DNA of 10,000 nt, taken from assembly GCA_002005505.1 (NCBI GenBank), contig KV908447.1, positions 341,955 through 351,954 on the forward strand. The letters run 5' to 3'. Below, one piece after another: positions 1-7,463 of this stretch. The stretch is from Botryococcus braunii (taxonomy: Eukaryota; Chlorophyta; Trebouxiophyceae). The translations under genes and the position numbers were made by a program. The notes under the pieces are model-generated. The model had not been told where the DNA came from and ran no database searches. It saw only the letters and a program-made list of their open reading frames with translations. Within the stretch, counting starts at the first letter, position 1. Each line of letters opens with the position of its first letter.

Positions 1-368
1 CCTCTTAGCTCCCAGTACAGGCTGAGGTCTCAAGCGCCTGATTAGGCTTCCTCAGAGCTCCTGGGGATTCGATTCCTGGGGCGTCCTGGGAGCTTCAGCG
101 CCTGGTTGGACTTTTGTGGTGGTGTCCATCTCACGGCCTGCGGTGGTTTTGTGAAGATGTGTCTGAGGATGTGTCTGCGGTTGTTTATGGGGTCCTGTTT
201 TGCTGTTTTTGGGGTTGAATCCGAGGTTGGGTCGCCAGATCTTTGGGTGAGAGCTCATTTTGCCTTGCTAACACTTCAGCAGAACCATTAAAGATTTAAG
301 GCATGTGGACAAAGGCCTGTCTTAGCAGGACTTCCGTGATTCATGAGAATGCATTCGCATGTTCGTGC
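1..368. other. No gene recognised; short direct repeats
   Basis: This stretch is open in short frames on both strands, but none has a recognisable domain or a convincing splice signal. It holds three copies of a CCTGGG(G)-centred word at about 60-95 and a doubled GATGTGTCTG at about 156-178. A tRNA B-box-like string (GATTCGATTCC, near 66-76) is present, but the T-arm does not pair. Nothing else is supportable. Confidence 0.4.
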
Positions 369-372
369 TGTG

Positions 373-404
<32 letters not shown>

Positions 405-425
405 CGTTCGCGCGTGTGTGTGTGA
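369..425. repeat. (GT)n microsatellite with GC interruptions
   Basis: A dinucleotide run with GT on the + strand, interrupted by GCG, GCGTTCGCGCG and similar purine-pyrimidine-alternating bases. The alternation is kept across the interruptions, so the whole tract could adopt Z-DNA. Open frames reading through it (Val-Cys on one strand, Thr-His on the other) are repeat artefacts. Confidence 0.95.
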
Positions 426-541
426 ACGTACGCATGCGTGTGCGAGTGTGATTGGTTTCTCTGGTGGTCTGTTGCCAACAGTAAGAAGATACAACCAGCA
501 TCCAGCAACAGAATCGCGGTTACACACATCACCATGTAGAG

Positions 542-727
542 AGAAAGTGAAGCATGTCTGCTTCTATTTAGAAAGTGAAGCATGTCTGATTCTGATATCT
601 GAAGCATATCTGATTCCTATTTAGATATTTAGAAAGTGAAGCATATCTGATTCTGATATCGGAAGCATACCTGATTCCTATTTATATATTTAGAAAGTGA
701 AGCATATCTGATTCCTATGTAGATATT
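542..727. repeat. Minisatellite, 61-bp period with ~30-bp subunits
   Basis: The word AGAAAGTGAAGCAT recurs at 542, 570, 631 and 692, so the last three copies are exactly 61 bp apart and the first two only 28 bp. Each 61-bp unit is itself two diverged halves built on GAAGCAT(A/G)TCTGATTC, one followed by TGATATC and the other by CTATTTAGATATTT. This suggests an ancestral ~30-bp repeat that diverged into a dimer and was then amplified as the dimer. It is AT-rich and has no coding signal. Confidence 0.9.
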
Positions 728-993
728 GCAAGCCCGGCATTCTCCCTTGCTTGCAATGTTCTGCGCCCTGTTTGCTACATGCACCTTGGCCGTCTCCGTC
801 TCCGCATCCTTCTCCGTCCGCTCAAGCACATAACGTCGTCCATCAGCTGGTGGTTGTTGGCATACACTACCAGGTAGTTAAGCCTGTACTTCACCCGTAC
901 AGTTTTCATATAGGGTAGACAAGGTTAGGGCAATCAATTCCACTGTGCTTTGTGTATGGGAAGTTGGGCTGAGCTATGGTCGAAGCCATGGTC
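728..993. other. No gene recognised
   Basis: Unique sequence between two minisatellites. A short minus-strand open frame covers part of it but continues into the 61-bp minisatellite, and it has no recognisable motif. No promoter or RNA structure stands out. Confidence 0.35.
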
Positions 994-1053
994 ATGTGTA
1001 CCATCATGTGTACCATTATGTGTACCATCAGGTGTGCCATCGTTTGTACGGTC
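994..1053. repeat. 12-bp minisatellite, five units
   Basis: Five consecutive 12-bp units based on ATGTGTACCATC lie at 994, 1006, 1018, 1030 and 1042. The first three are almost identical and the last two increasingly diverged (AGGTGTGCCATC, GTTTGTACGGTC). Because the period is a multiple of three, the + frame through it is open and would encode a repeated His-Val-Tyr-His motif. That frame continues into the GC-rich candidate coding region at 1084, but there is no independent sign that this part is translated. Confidence 0.85.
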
Positions 1054-1083
1054 GCCAGGTAACAAGCTTAAATGTCATGCTGC

Positions 1084-1890
1084 AGGAGGCGCGGGCGTGT
1101 TCCGGCATCGGCTCCTTTGCTGACCTGGCAAGGGAGGTGTCAGCATTCTGCTTGCGCGATCCCGCATGTCCCCTCACGGTCCCGCAGACCTCCCAAGGGG
1201 TCCAGGCCCGCCAAGGGGACTCCAAAGCCTCTGGCGCCGGACTTCCGGGAGGAAGCAGCAGGGAAGCACTGGCAGGGCCACCGGGTACCCTGGCCGGGAG
1301 GCCAGGAGACCGGAGGCCGCCCAGTGCCCCGGCAATGGGCCTTCCAGCAGCGCCTTGCGAGGCGCCTGCGGTCCCGCAAAAAGATGTCCTGCAACATTTG
1401 GCAGTCGAGGCGGTAGCTGGGAATCGAGACGGGGACGGGACGGCGCCACTGCCCAGGAGATTGCCTGTACAGGCAACTGCTGCAGGGCCTCTCCCAGAGC
1501 TGTCTGATGGAGTCCAGCTCATCCACGATTCCAATTCAGATTCTGCCAGGAATACAGTGAGAACAGCAGAGCCTGCAGACAGGATTCCGGTCCCGACGGG
1601 CGCAGCCGGCGCCCGTGAGGATACATCCGGGGGGCCAGGTCTTGGGGGCCCAGTTCGGGAGCCGGAGCACGGGACCGAAAGCGGGAGCGCGACGGGAGTG
1701 AGGATAGCCGTACAGTCGCTGGGGTCTCCTGCTTGGCGCTTGGGTCTGGAGCTTGAGACTGCTGTCTGGCACATCTTGAGGGCGGTACACCACCTCAAAG
1801 GGGTGGTGCGGTCCTCCCGTACTGCCGCCATGATCAGTGTGCCTGCTGGTAACAAACGCCTTGTTGTCACCCCGATAAGGATGTGTGGGT
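1084..1890 (+). CDS. Possible coding region, unidentified (GC-rich)
   Basis: This GC-rich block is open on the + strand for about 270 codons before it runs into the GT tract at 1898. A plausible splice acceptor (CATGCTGCAG) ends at 1083. In this frame the codons favour G in the first position and G/C in the third, as coding sequence often does. The inferred protein is rich in Gly, Pro, Ala and Arg. Its better-looking segment is near the end (about 1750-1870), with alternating Leu/Val and basic residues. No domain is recognised. The opposite strand is also open here over a similar length, a common effect of high GC, so strand and frame are not secure. It could be one exon of a + strand gene, a decayed transposon, or non-coding GC-rich DNA. 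Confidence 0.28.
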
Positions 1891-1894
1891 ATGG

Positions 1895-1897
<3 letters not shown>

Positions 1898-1957
<60 letters not shown>

Positions 1958-1965
1958 TGTGTGGG

Positions 1966-2015
<50 letters not shown>
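1898..2015. repeat. (GT)n microsatellite, ~118 bp
   Basis: A nearly pure GT run on the + strand with two small interruptions near 1954-1970 (GTTTGTGTGTGGGTGTTTGT). It is stop-free in most frames, which inflates the overlapping open frames on both strands. Confidence 0.97.
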
Positions 2016-2017
<2 letters not shown>

Positions 2018-2129
2018 CTGTTGTTGAGGGTGCGTGTTTTCTCTTTCGGTGCTTGGTTGGCTTTTCTTCATGATTGCCTCTCTTCCGTATTATCCCCCGT
2101 GTTCTGCGTTTGTGTGTGTGTGGATGCAG

Positions 2130-2267
2130 GGTGGGATAAAGTGGGGCGGGGGGGAGAGAACAGGGTTATGGGCCATGTGGACATTGAGGAGAAGTTAAAA
2201 TTGGAAGAGCCTGCACGAGTTGAAACTGAAATTGAAAGTGGAACAGCTGTTCTTTGGCATCTTTCCA
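2130..2267 (+). CDS. Possible exon, unidentified acidic segment
   Basis: An acceptor-like TGGATGCAG ends at 2129 and is followed by an open + frame with a coding-like composition. It holds a Glu/Lys-rich stretch (HVDIEEKLKLEEPARVETEI) and then a hydrophobic run containing Trp-His-Leu. A possible donor (CCAC then GTGTCT) sits at about 2267/2268, and others occur further on, so the 3' boundary is uncertain. The flanks are GT tracts and G-runs, as expected for repeat-filled introns. No homologous family is recognised. The purine-rich segment could be non-coding. Confidence 0.22.
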
Positions 2268-2390
2268 CGTGTCTTCCTTCACAGTGGCTTTTTGGGAAGG
2301 GGGGCGGGGTGCGGTTTCTGGGATCCTACTTTGGGAAACAAACTGAAGTGTATCTAAACAATTTTTTGTTTGTGGTGTTGTATGTTTTGG

Positions 2391-2432
2391 GGGAGGGGGG
2401 GGGCGTGTGAGGGTGTGTGTGTGTGTGCTTGT
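2391..2432. repeat. G-run plus short (GT)n tract
   Basis: A run GGGGGAGGGGGGGGG is followed by GTGTGAGGG and a short GT run. Low-complexity DNA that precedes the larger compound microsatellite at 2485. Confidence 0.8.
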
Positions 2433-2484
2433 GCATGTGCGTGAATATGACCGTGCGTTCATATGCTTTTGACTGCAGATTTGG

Positions 2485-2568
2485 GTGTGTGTGTGTGTGT
2501 GTGTGTGTGTGTCTGCGTGCGTTGGTGTGCGTGTGCGCGTGCGCGCAGGTGCGTGCGTGCGCGTGCGC

Positions 2569-2661
<93 letters not shown>
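2485..2661. repeat. Compound (GT)n-(GC/GT)n-(GT)n microsatellite
   Basis: A GT run is followed by a mixed GC/GT core at about 2512-2585, including an uninterrupted GCGCGCGCGC stretch, and then a GT run of about 76 bp. Purine-pyrimidine alternation is almost unbroken for about 175 bp. This is one of the strongest Z-DNA-prone stretches in the window. Cys-Val and His-Thr open frames through it are artefacts. Confidence 0.96.
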
Positions 2662-2662
<1 letters not shown>

Positions 2663-2793
2663 ATGCATCAAGAGGGGTTATCTGTCTGGATGGGAATGGG
2701 TGTCCTTGGCCGCAGGCAGGTATCCTCTGAGCCTGGGAATGCGTCTGCAGCACATGTGCGATGCCGCGGTTGCTGTTTCTGGTCTCCCCGCAG

Positions 2794-2830
2794 ACTCAGT
2801 TACCGCTCGCCTTGTCCCAGACCCCTCAAG
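2794..2830 (+). CDS. Candidate 37-nt internal exon
   Basis: The sequence just before 2794 is a very good splice acceptor: a pyrimidine-rich run (TGCTGTTTCTGGTCTCCCC) followed by GCAG ending at 2793. After 37 nt comes CAAG followed by GTACTG, an acceptable donor at 2830/2831. All three frames are open across such a short piece, so the reading frame cannot be chosen. This is inference from splice-signal quality only; a chance pyrimidine run is a real alternative. Confidence 0.22.
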
Positions 2831-2840
2831 GTACTGGGTG

Positions 2841-2935
2841 GCTAAACTGTCAATCATAAACAGCCCGCCCCTCCACCTCCTTTTGGGGCTAAAGTTTCAA
2901 TCATTAATAGCCTGCCGCTCCCCTCCTTTTGGGGG
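2841..2935. repeat. 47-bp tandem duplication, two diverged copies
   Basis: Copy one begins GCTAAACTGTCAATCAT at 2841 and copy two begins GCTAAAGTTTCAATCAT at 2888. Both run through AGCC(C/T)GCC, a C-rich part and CTCCTTTTGGGG. The copies differ at several positions, so the duplication is not recent. No coding frame is evident. Confidence 0.85.
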
Positions 2936-3058
2936 GCCCAAAATAAAACATGAGTCCAGATGACGGCCTCATAAGTCACAGCCCTTCCAAACCAGTATAA
3001 GGGAAAGAAACTAATCAAGCATGGGTGCCAATTTGGCACTGCCAAGGCCCCTATGTTT

Positions 3059-3076
3059 GGGGGGGGGGGGGGGGGG
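3059..3076. repeat. Poly-G run, 18 bases
   Basis: An uninterrupted run of 18 G is followed by AGGGGGAG. Homopolymer G runs of this length are prone to length errors, so the exact count may be unreliable. Open frames crossing it (poly-Gly or poly-Pro) should not be trusted. Confidence 0.95.
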
Positions 3077-3453
3077 AGGGGGAGATAATGCCAGTCTATC
3101 TCCCTCCGCCGCTGACGCGCATCTCTGTTGCTCCCCGAGGGGCTATGTCTATATGATACTGTCAACCTTCCCTTCCTTTCTCCCTCAACATTGCACAAGC
3201 TTCTGGATGTGGGAGTGCATGTAAGCCAAACCCCCTTCTGCTTGTGGGAGTGTCTGTCATAGGATTCAGCTATCGTCCCCCTTTGTCCTGAAACGCTTTT
3301 TCTCACTTGGCATTACATGCCTTGAAGAGGTGGGGCAATATTGATGTGCTGGAACTGTTCTGTGGTATCCGAATCCCCTATGACTACTCTTCGTCCCCGT
3401 CCACCTACCCCCCCTTCCTTCCCTCCCCCATACACTCACACATCCCCCCCTTC

Positions 3454-3532
3454 CCACACACACACATGAACACGCACATGCGCGCACGTACGCACGCAGA
3501 GGCGCGCGCGCGCACACACACACACACAACAC

Positions 3533-3617
<85 letters not shown>

Positions 3618-3632
3618 GGGCGCGCGCGCCCG
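3454..3632. repeat. (CA)n(CG)n compound microsatellite
   Basis: CA-rich DNA with ACGCACGTACGC and GGCGCGCGCG interruptions is followed by a near-pure CA run (about 3537-3602). It ends in about 28 bp of (CG)n with one GG shift (3603-3631). The strand polarity is opposite to the upstream tracts: CA rather than GT on the + strand. A run of (CA)n joined directly to (CG)n is a classic Z-DNA-forming arrangement. Confidence 0.96.
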
Positions 3633-3763
3633 CATAGCACAGAGGAAGAGAAGCAACATAAAACCGTGGTGGCTAGACAGCCTGAGTTGCACAGAAGCCT
3701 CTTACTTTTGAGAATGCGGGGTGGACAGTTGCACGGGGGTTTTCCGGCTTTTGAAGCTAGCAG

Positions 3764-3966
3764 GGACGAATGCCTTGGCACGGCCCCTGCCTGAGGAGGA
3801 GTTGTATGTGATCAGATCCAAGAGGCGACAGATGGAAATCGAGGCCTTCCACGTGGACCCAGATGCCAACTTGGGAGACACGGAGAGGGGTCCGACGGGG
3901 GCTAAGCCCTCAGGCAGGGGTTCCTGTGGTGGGTCTGCCGGCGGGGACCATCTGCTTGACTTTTAG
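3764..3966 (+). CDS. Possible terminal exon, unidentified protein
   Basis: The frame ending in TAG at 3964-3966 has convincing coding character. It has strongly G/C-biased third positions and a charged stretch reading LPEEELYVIRSKRRQMEIEA, then an Asp/Pro-containing piece and a Gly/Ser-rich tail ending HLLDF. The acceptor chosen is AAGCTAGCAG ending at 3763. An alternative acceptor (GTGGACAG ending at 3728) would add about a dozen residues (CTGVFRLLKLAG). An in-frame TGA just upstream of 3711 means the frame cannot continue far 5' without splicing, and no ATG suits an independent start. It is therefore read as the 3' exon of a + strand gene whose earlier exons lie across the CA/CG tract, or as a gene fragment. 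No family is recognised. Confidence 0.38.
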
Positions 3967-4987
3967 CAGGGTAGGCCATGCGCGCGTGAGGCATCATGCA
4001 TAATGTGTATCATGGGGCTCTGCTTGCTTTCATTTTTGGTTCCTTTTTTCACATTTTAAAGATAAGACAAAGGACACAGGATAAAACTTCTCCAATATTG
4101 CAATTCTTTAGGTTTGCGGGTTTTGCACGAGTTGCAAATGGGTTTTGCAGACAATGCACATGTGCTGGCATGCAATGCAGCTTATGACAAGCCGCGATAA
4201 TGAGCCCTGTTCATAGAAAATTGCTGGCTACAAGCACGTCTGTCCCTGGGCTGTGGCAAATAACAGAGTCATTTTACATGCATGAACGTCCTGGAAGAAC
4301 ATGCACCGCTTGTGCATACTGATGCATGCTTAACTACAATGTTGCCGTGGCAAATTGCAGCATTGCTAGCATTATCCTAATGGTGTTCCTTCATGACAGC
4401 AAGCGGTTGTGGCACTCACAGAAGTGCCAGAACAACCACTGATGTACCTTATCATGTTCATGTATACGAAACCTTGGCCCAAGGCAAGAATGCAGGGCAT
4501 GCATTGATGGTTTAACGCCATTGCTAACTACTGCCGATAGGGCACATATACTATATAGCCAGGTGATTGCAAGTATTGCAACCACTGCTAATGTTATGAC
4601 TCAACATGCCTAAGTGATCTAAGGACGGTGTCATGAAACAGTGCTGTTAGCAACTCAAGACACCAAAAATGTGTACTCCCTGTGGGGCGGTACGTACAAG
4701 CTTGGTGTGTTGAGTTGTTTAATAAAAGTATTCCTGTTCAGATGCATGCAGTGATACGGATGTCTCCCCTGTACTATACACAGCAACCGGAGGCAAAAGT
4801 CTTCACTTCGTACCTATTCTCCTGCGGGCCACTGACTACACAAGCAACCATCCACTGCACCCCAGAGGTCTTCAATGTAGAAAGCCCGTGTGCATGACTA
4901 CGAAATGAAAACCGTTCCAAGCAGTGGTGAGATAGTAGCGGCAATGGTAACAGACCTTCCCTAGATGTATTCTGCAACTATCATATA
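3967..4987. other. AT-richer DNA, no convincing gene
   Basis: About 1 kb without repeats or a supportable gene. Open frames are all under 75 codons and show no domain. The words GCATGC and ATGCAT recur (for example near 4170, 4280, 4320, 4500 and 4743), giving a mildly periodic look but no array. A TATA-like ATATACTATATAG lies near 4548 with no gene placed to use it. Confidence 0.4.
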
Positions 4988-5036
4988 TGGCTGGACTAGA
5001 GTCATGGCTATATAGTGGCTGGACTAGAGTCATGGC
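4988..5036. repeat. Two exact 21-bp direct repeats, period 28
   Basis: The 21-bp sequence starting TGGCTGGACTAGAGTCATGG occurs at 4988-5008 and again identically at 5016-5036, separated by TATATAG. The identity suggests a recent duplication, for example by replication slippage. Confidence 0.93.
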
Positions 5037-5352
5037 AATCCCAGATACCAACTAAAACATCATTATTGATTTCAGCAATTCTGGAGTTTGATAATTTTCA
5101 CTTTGGTCTAACACCTGCTTTGCTCAGGGTTGAACAAAGCTGCACTTTTGCCCTTCAAGCCTACTTGGCATATCTGACTTGTGCCATTTGCTGCATGGAC
5201 TGCACACATTGTAAAGAGCAAGAAAAACATCGTGACATCCATAGGTTTGAACACCAAGAATGCGTACATACATACATCAATATTGTGAAAAGATATATCC
5301 ACCACATTAGCACGACAAGAAGCCATTCATACATATGCTTGCGCTATCTTCC
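5037..5352. other. 3' flank of the minus-strand gene, no gene seen
   Basis: This lies directly downstream of the stop codon of the minus-strand gene and presumably carries its 3' untranslated region. I see no canonical AATAAA polyadenylation signal on the minus strand here. A 113-codon + frame crosses the stretch but has no recognisable features and no coding-like composition. Confidence 0.35.
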
Positions 5353-6070
5353 CTAAAAGAAGTCTGCATTTATATAGCCCTCAGGGTTTGAGGAGTAATC
5401 CCTGAGCCACAACTTTCTTGGCATGTACCAACCACCATTAACATGCCAGGAACCACATTGGCCCCCCTGAGAACGCATGGCTGCATCCATAAACCTGTTT
5501 CTGAGATCCCAACCACCGTAGTTGCCGTCCCACTTTGCGCTGATTGTAGTTTCCCAATTTGATCCCCCAACGATCACCTGATTATTGCAAGAAAATTCTT
5601 GGCAAGCACCCCACCCTGAACGCATGACATCGCATGGCCAGAGGGAGCGGGTCTGTACTGCCCCCTCAAACCCAACGCACACTCTGGAGTCAGAGTCATA
5701 ATATTCGTTACTGCGACAAAAGTCGATTGCCTTCCCAGATGTTGTTTCCGTGTCGTTTCCATCTCCCCCAGCTGCCGGTGTGGAAGGAGTGCCGCCAAAT
5801 GTAGCTGAGGTGGAGCCCGAACCAACTTGAACTTGGACATTCACAACATCTACTGTCGTACCTCCAGGTGCAGGTGCAACCCCTTTCGCAGATTTTGCTG
5901 CGCTTGAACCAGGTTTTCCTGTTGCGTGTGTACCTGCTGTGGTGTCTGGAGCAGGGGCAGGTGCTGCTGCACTTGGCCCAAAGGCTCCTGTCTTATGTTT
6001 GTGTTGCTGGGCTTCGCTACCTGCATAATTATGAGCGCCACCAGGAGCTCTGATTAATACTGGTCCTTGA
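5353..6070 (-). CDS. Secreted Cys/Trp-rich protein, exon 2 (C-terminal part)
   Basis: This is the main exon of the best gene in the window, ending in TAG at 5355-5353. The frame is open on the minus strand up to 6102, where an ATG begins MEYTTNAII. The exon start at 6070 assumes the acceptor CACAAG; TTAATCAG (exon from 6049) is equally in phase. Residues below are numbered from that ATG. Residues 20-125 form a low-complexity linker rich in Ala, Pro, Thr and Gly, including APAPAP and PSTPAAGG, of the kind often O-glycosylated outside the cell. Residues 127-249 form a compact domain with six Cys (129, 142, 157, 167, 172, 216), enough for three disulfides, and eight Trp, with Gly-Trp pairs such as GWGACQEFSC and NYGGWDLRNRF. 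I do not recognise the domain; a carbohydrate- or matrix-binding role is only a guess. If exon 1 is not joined, the 249-residue ATG frame would lack a signal peptide. Confidence 0.6.
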
Positions 6071-6290
6071 CTTGTGATAATGGCATTCGTCGTGTATTCC
6101 ATTTCCAGGAAAATTAATAAGAGTATTCACCATTCTAAACTTCAAAAATAAAGGAAAAAACACAAAAAACAATCTTGTACTTAAGAAGCGCCCAGATCTG
6201 AAGTAAAACGCGCACACATACACACACAAACACAGTAACCCCGAACCAAATCACTGAATACGAACATCGAAGTCATGCAAGCTGTGTCAC
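6071..6290 (-). other. Probable intron joining signal peptide and main exon
   Basis: Read on the minus strand, the exon 1 frame stops at 6287. In the exon 2 frame a TGA lies just upstream of the ATG at 6102, so the two must be joined by splicing. Possible donors are ATTC|GTGACA (exon end 6291) and CACAA|GTTGAA (exon end 6324), both phase 2. Acceptors in the same phase are CACAAG (exon from 6070) and TTAATCAG (exon from 6049). The interval is GT-rich (about 6235-6205) and then strongly U-rich (about 6165-6135), typical of intron 3' regions. The acceptor with the best pyrimidine tract, TTTAG at about 6140, would read into the TGA and so does not fit without a second event. Exact boundaries remain unresolved. 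Confidence 0.45.
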
Positions 6291-6544
6291 GAATGAGCAG
6301 ATTGTCTTAGGGGAGGATTCAACTTGTGCTTGCCTTTTTGGCTGGCTGCAGCTGCAAATGAATCGGGTTGATCGTCCAATGGGTTGACCGTGCCTACCGA
6401 TGTTGCTTGGGCCTCGTGCATGATAGGCTCACTATCAGAACTTCCACTTGCACCATGAGAGACTGAAGTTAAGGTGACAAGTAGAATCCCCGCGTAAATC
6501 AGGATCCCCAACGGTCCAGCATTTCGAGTCGTTGTCGATACCAT
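6291..6544 (-). CDS. Secreted Cys/Trp-rich protein, exon 1 (signal peptide)
   Basis: The ATG at 6544-6542 lies in GCCACCATGG, an ideal eukaryotic initiation context, which decides the start over an in-frame ATG 24 codons upstream. The product begins MVSTTTRNAG and continues into a long hydrophobic core (PLGILIYAGILLVTLTSV). Small residues follow (SHGASGS), giving a standard signal peptide with likely cleavage near residues 30-32. The next ~50 residues are acidic, Ser/Ala-rich and disordered-looking, ending in a Lys-rich stretch (QKGKHK). The frame ends at a TGA at 6287, only four residues after the RQSA stretch. A signal peptide with no domain behind it makes little sense alone, so it is read as exon 1 of the gene continuing at 6070-5353. 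It might instead be a small secreted protein of 85 residues. Confidence 0.52.
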
Positions 6545-7113
6545 GGTGGCGTATGTTATGAGACCTGTTTCGCAGAAAAGCAATTTAAGTGAGTACTTTG
6601 GTAGCAGTGTCCACATTGTGGCCTTATCTCTTTTCTGTTTGCGTCATATCCTGCATAAACTCAATGAGCAAACACGAACTCAGACAAACCCACATTTCCG
6701 CGATCCCTCACGTTTCAGCTGTTTGATATCGCTTTTATCTTCACTAATTACTCAGCCACTGTCAAAGGTCATCACAAGCTCAAAACGCAAGATCACACGA
6801 ATGGCAAATACTGCGACTTCATGCTGACGGAATAGTGGAGTGCAACAATTGTTACCAACCATTTCAGTGACTACTTACAATACAATATAGTTATTCAATA
6901 TTCTCCATAGTCCCTCCTATCTACTTTCCCACCTTTCTCCGTGGCGGTTGTTAACACGGGCTCGTGCTCCCGGCAGCACGGACCGGAATGCGGCTATTCA
7001 TTCACAACCAGTCGTACTTATGATACAAGTAATTATCAAACAAGAACAAAAGTATCACGCGGGGTTTCACAATAAATAGGTACGGTTCACGTTTTTTTCC
7101 CACCAGCGAATGT
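6545..7113. other. Upstream region of the minus-strand gene
   Basis: AT-rich DNA without a supportable gene. It should contain the promoter and 5' untranslated region of the minus-strand gene. TATA-like strings are present on the minus strand (for example near 6885 and 7075), but none is well placed enough to call. A TGCGAAACAG string just 5' of the start region looks like a splice acceptor, so a 5' untranslated exon further upstream is possible. Confidence 0.35.
6963..6980. repeat. Small hairpin, 6-bp GC-rich stem
   Basis: CGTGCT at 6963-6968 pairs with AGCACG at 6975-6980 around the loop CCCGGC. It is short and may be chance. It lies at the start of the inverted-repeat-rich stretch that continues to 8400. 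Confidence 0.5.
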
Positions 7114-7361
7114 CTACAGCTGTAGAAGTGGAAATTTAAATCCTGCCTGTGTCCAGGGAGGCTGGCCTGGCTGGCCCGCCTCGAAATAGCACTGGAGTGC
7201 CCTTTCCCTTTCCTGAGAACTTCGGAGTCGGAAGTGCGGCATTTCCGACTCCAAAGTGCCTAGGAAAGGGGAAGGGCATTCGGTGCTATTTCGAGGCGGG
7301 ACAGCGAGGCCGGCCTCCCTGGACACAGGCAGGATTTAAATTTCTACTCCCACGGCTGTGG
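7114..7361. mobile_element. Foldback (MITE-like) element, two 120-bp arms
   Basis: The left arm (7114-7233) and right arm (7242-7361) are reverse complements with roughly 85-90% identity and about one single-base indel, around an 8-base centre (GTGCGGCA). A shared block beginning AAATTTAAATCCTGCC in both arms is identical for nearly 30 bases. The arm tips read CTACAGCTGT on the left and, reversed, CCACAGCCGT on the right. The inner end of each arm carries GGAGTCGGAA. It has no coding capacity of its own: the similar-looking short frames on both strands (starting MSREAGLA) are the two arms read in mirror image. It is probably a non-autonomous transposon. Transcribed, it would form a long hairpin RNA. 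I found no clear target-site duplication. Confidence 0.82.
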
Positions 7362-7368
7362 AGTCGAT

Positions 7369-7390
7369 ATTAATGTTAGCTAACATTAAT
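7369..7390. repeat. Perfect 22-bp palindrome
   Basis: A perfect palindrome with no spacer, centred on AGCT (half-site ATTAATGTTAG). It starts 8 bp after the end of the foldback element. It could be a target-site feature, a dimeric regulator site or a remnant of a second element. Confidence 0.92.
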
Positions 7391-7391
7391 G

Positions 7392-7420
7392 TACCAGTGG
7401 TATTAGTAACACCACTGGTA
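7392..7420. repeat. Hairpin, perfect 10-bp stem and 9-nt loop
   Basis: TACCAGTGGT (7392-7401) pairs perfectly with ACCACTGGTA (7411-7420) around ATTAGTAAC. It begins 2 bp after the 22-bp palindrome. Further short symmetric words (TAGTAACTA, TAATACTATTA) continue to about 7463, so bases 7369-7463 form a dense run of dyad symmetries. Confidence 0.9.
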
Positions 7421-7463
7421 TTACTTGTCCCAGTTGAATTAGTAACTAGTAGTAATACTATTA

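Noticed and set aside
40..90. tRNA-like B box (GATTCGATTCC)
   Set aside because: The five-base T-stem does not pair, and no matching A box or acceptor stem is found upstream.
994..1053. Possible CRISPR-like short array
   Set aside because: The 12-bp units are directly adjacent with no unique spacers. It is a simple minisatellite in a eukaryotic setting.
1028..2071. 347-codon minus-strand open frame opposite the candidate + coding region
   Set aside because: A third of it is microsatellite. The rest is stop-free mainly because of high GC, and its composition is less coding-like than the + frame.
4391..4585. Small minus-strand frame with a hydrophobic start, resembling a signal peptide
   Set aside because: Only 64 codons, a weak initiation context, no downstream domain or splice partner; length is within chance expectation.
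6029..6229. Minus-strand frame MVNTLINFPGNG starting just after the TTTAG acceptor, as an alternative exon 2
   Set aside because: It ends after about 35 residues at a stop and does not reach the Cys-rich domain. The longer frame has far better coding features.
7114..7373. Two similar small proteins beginning MSREAGLA, one on each strand
   Set aside because: They are the two arms of the foldback element read from opposite strands. Their similarity comes from the inverted repeat, not from gene duplication.
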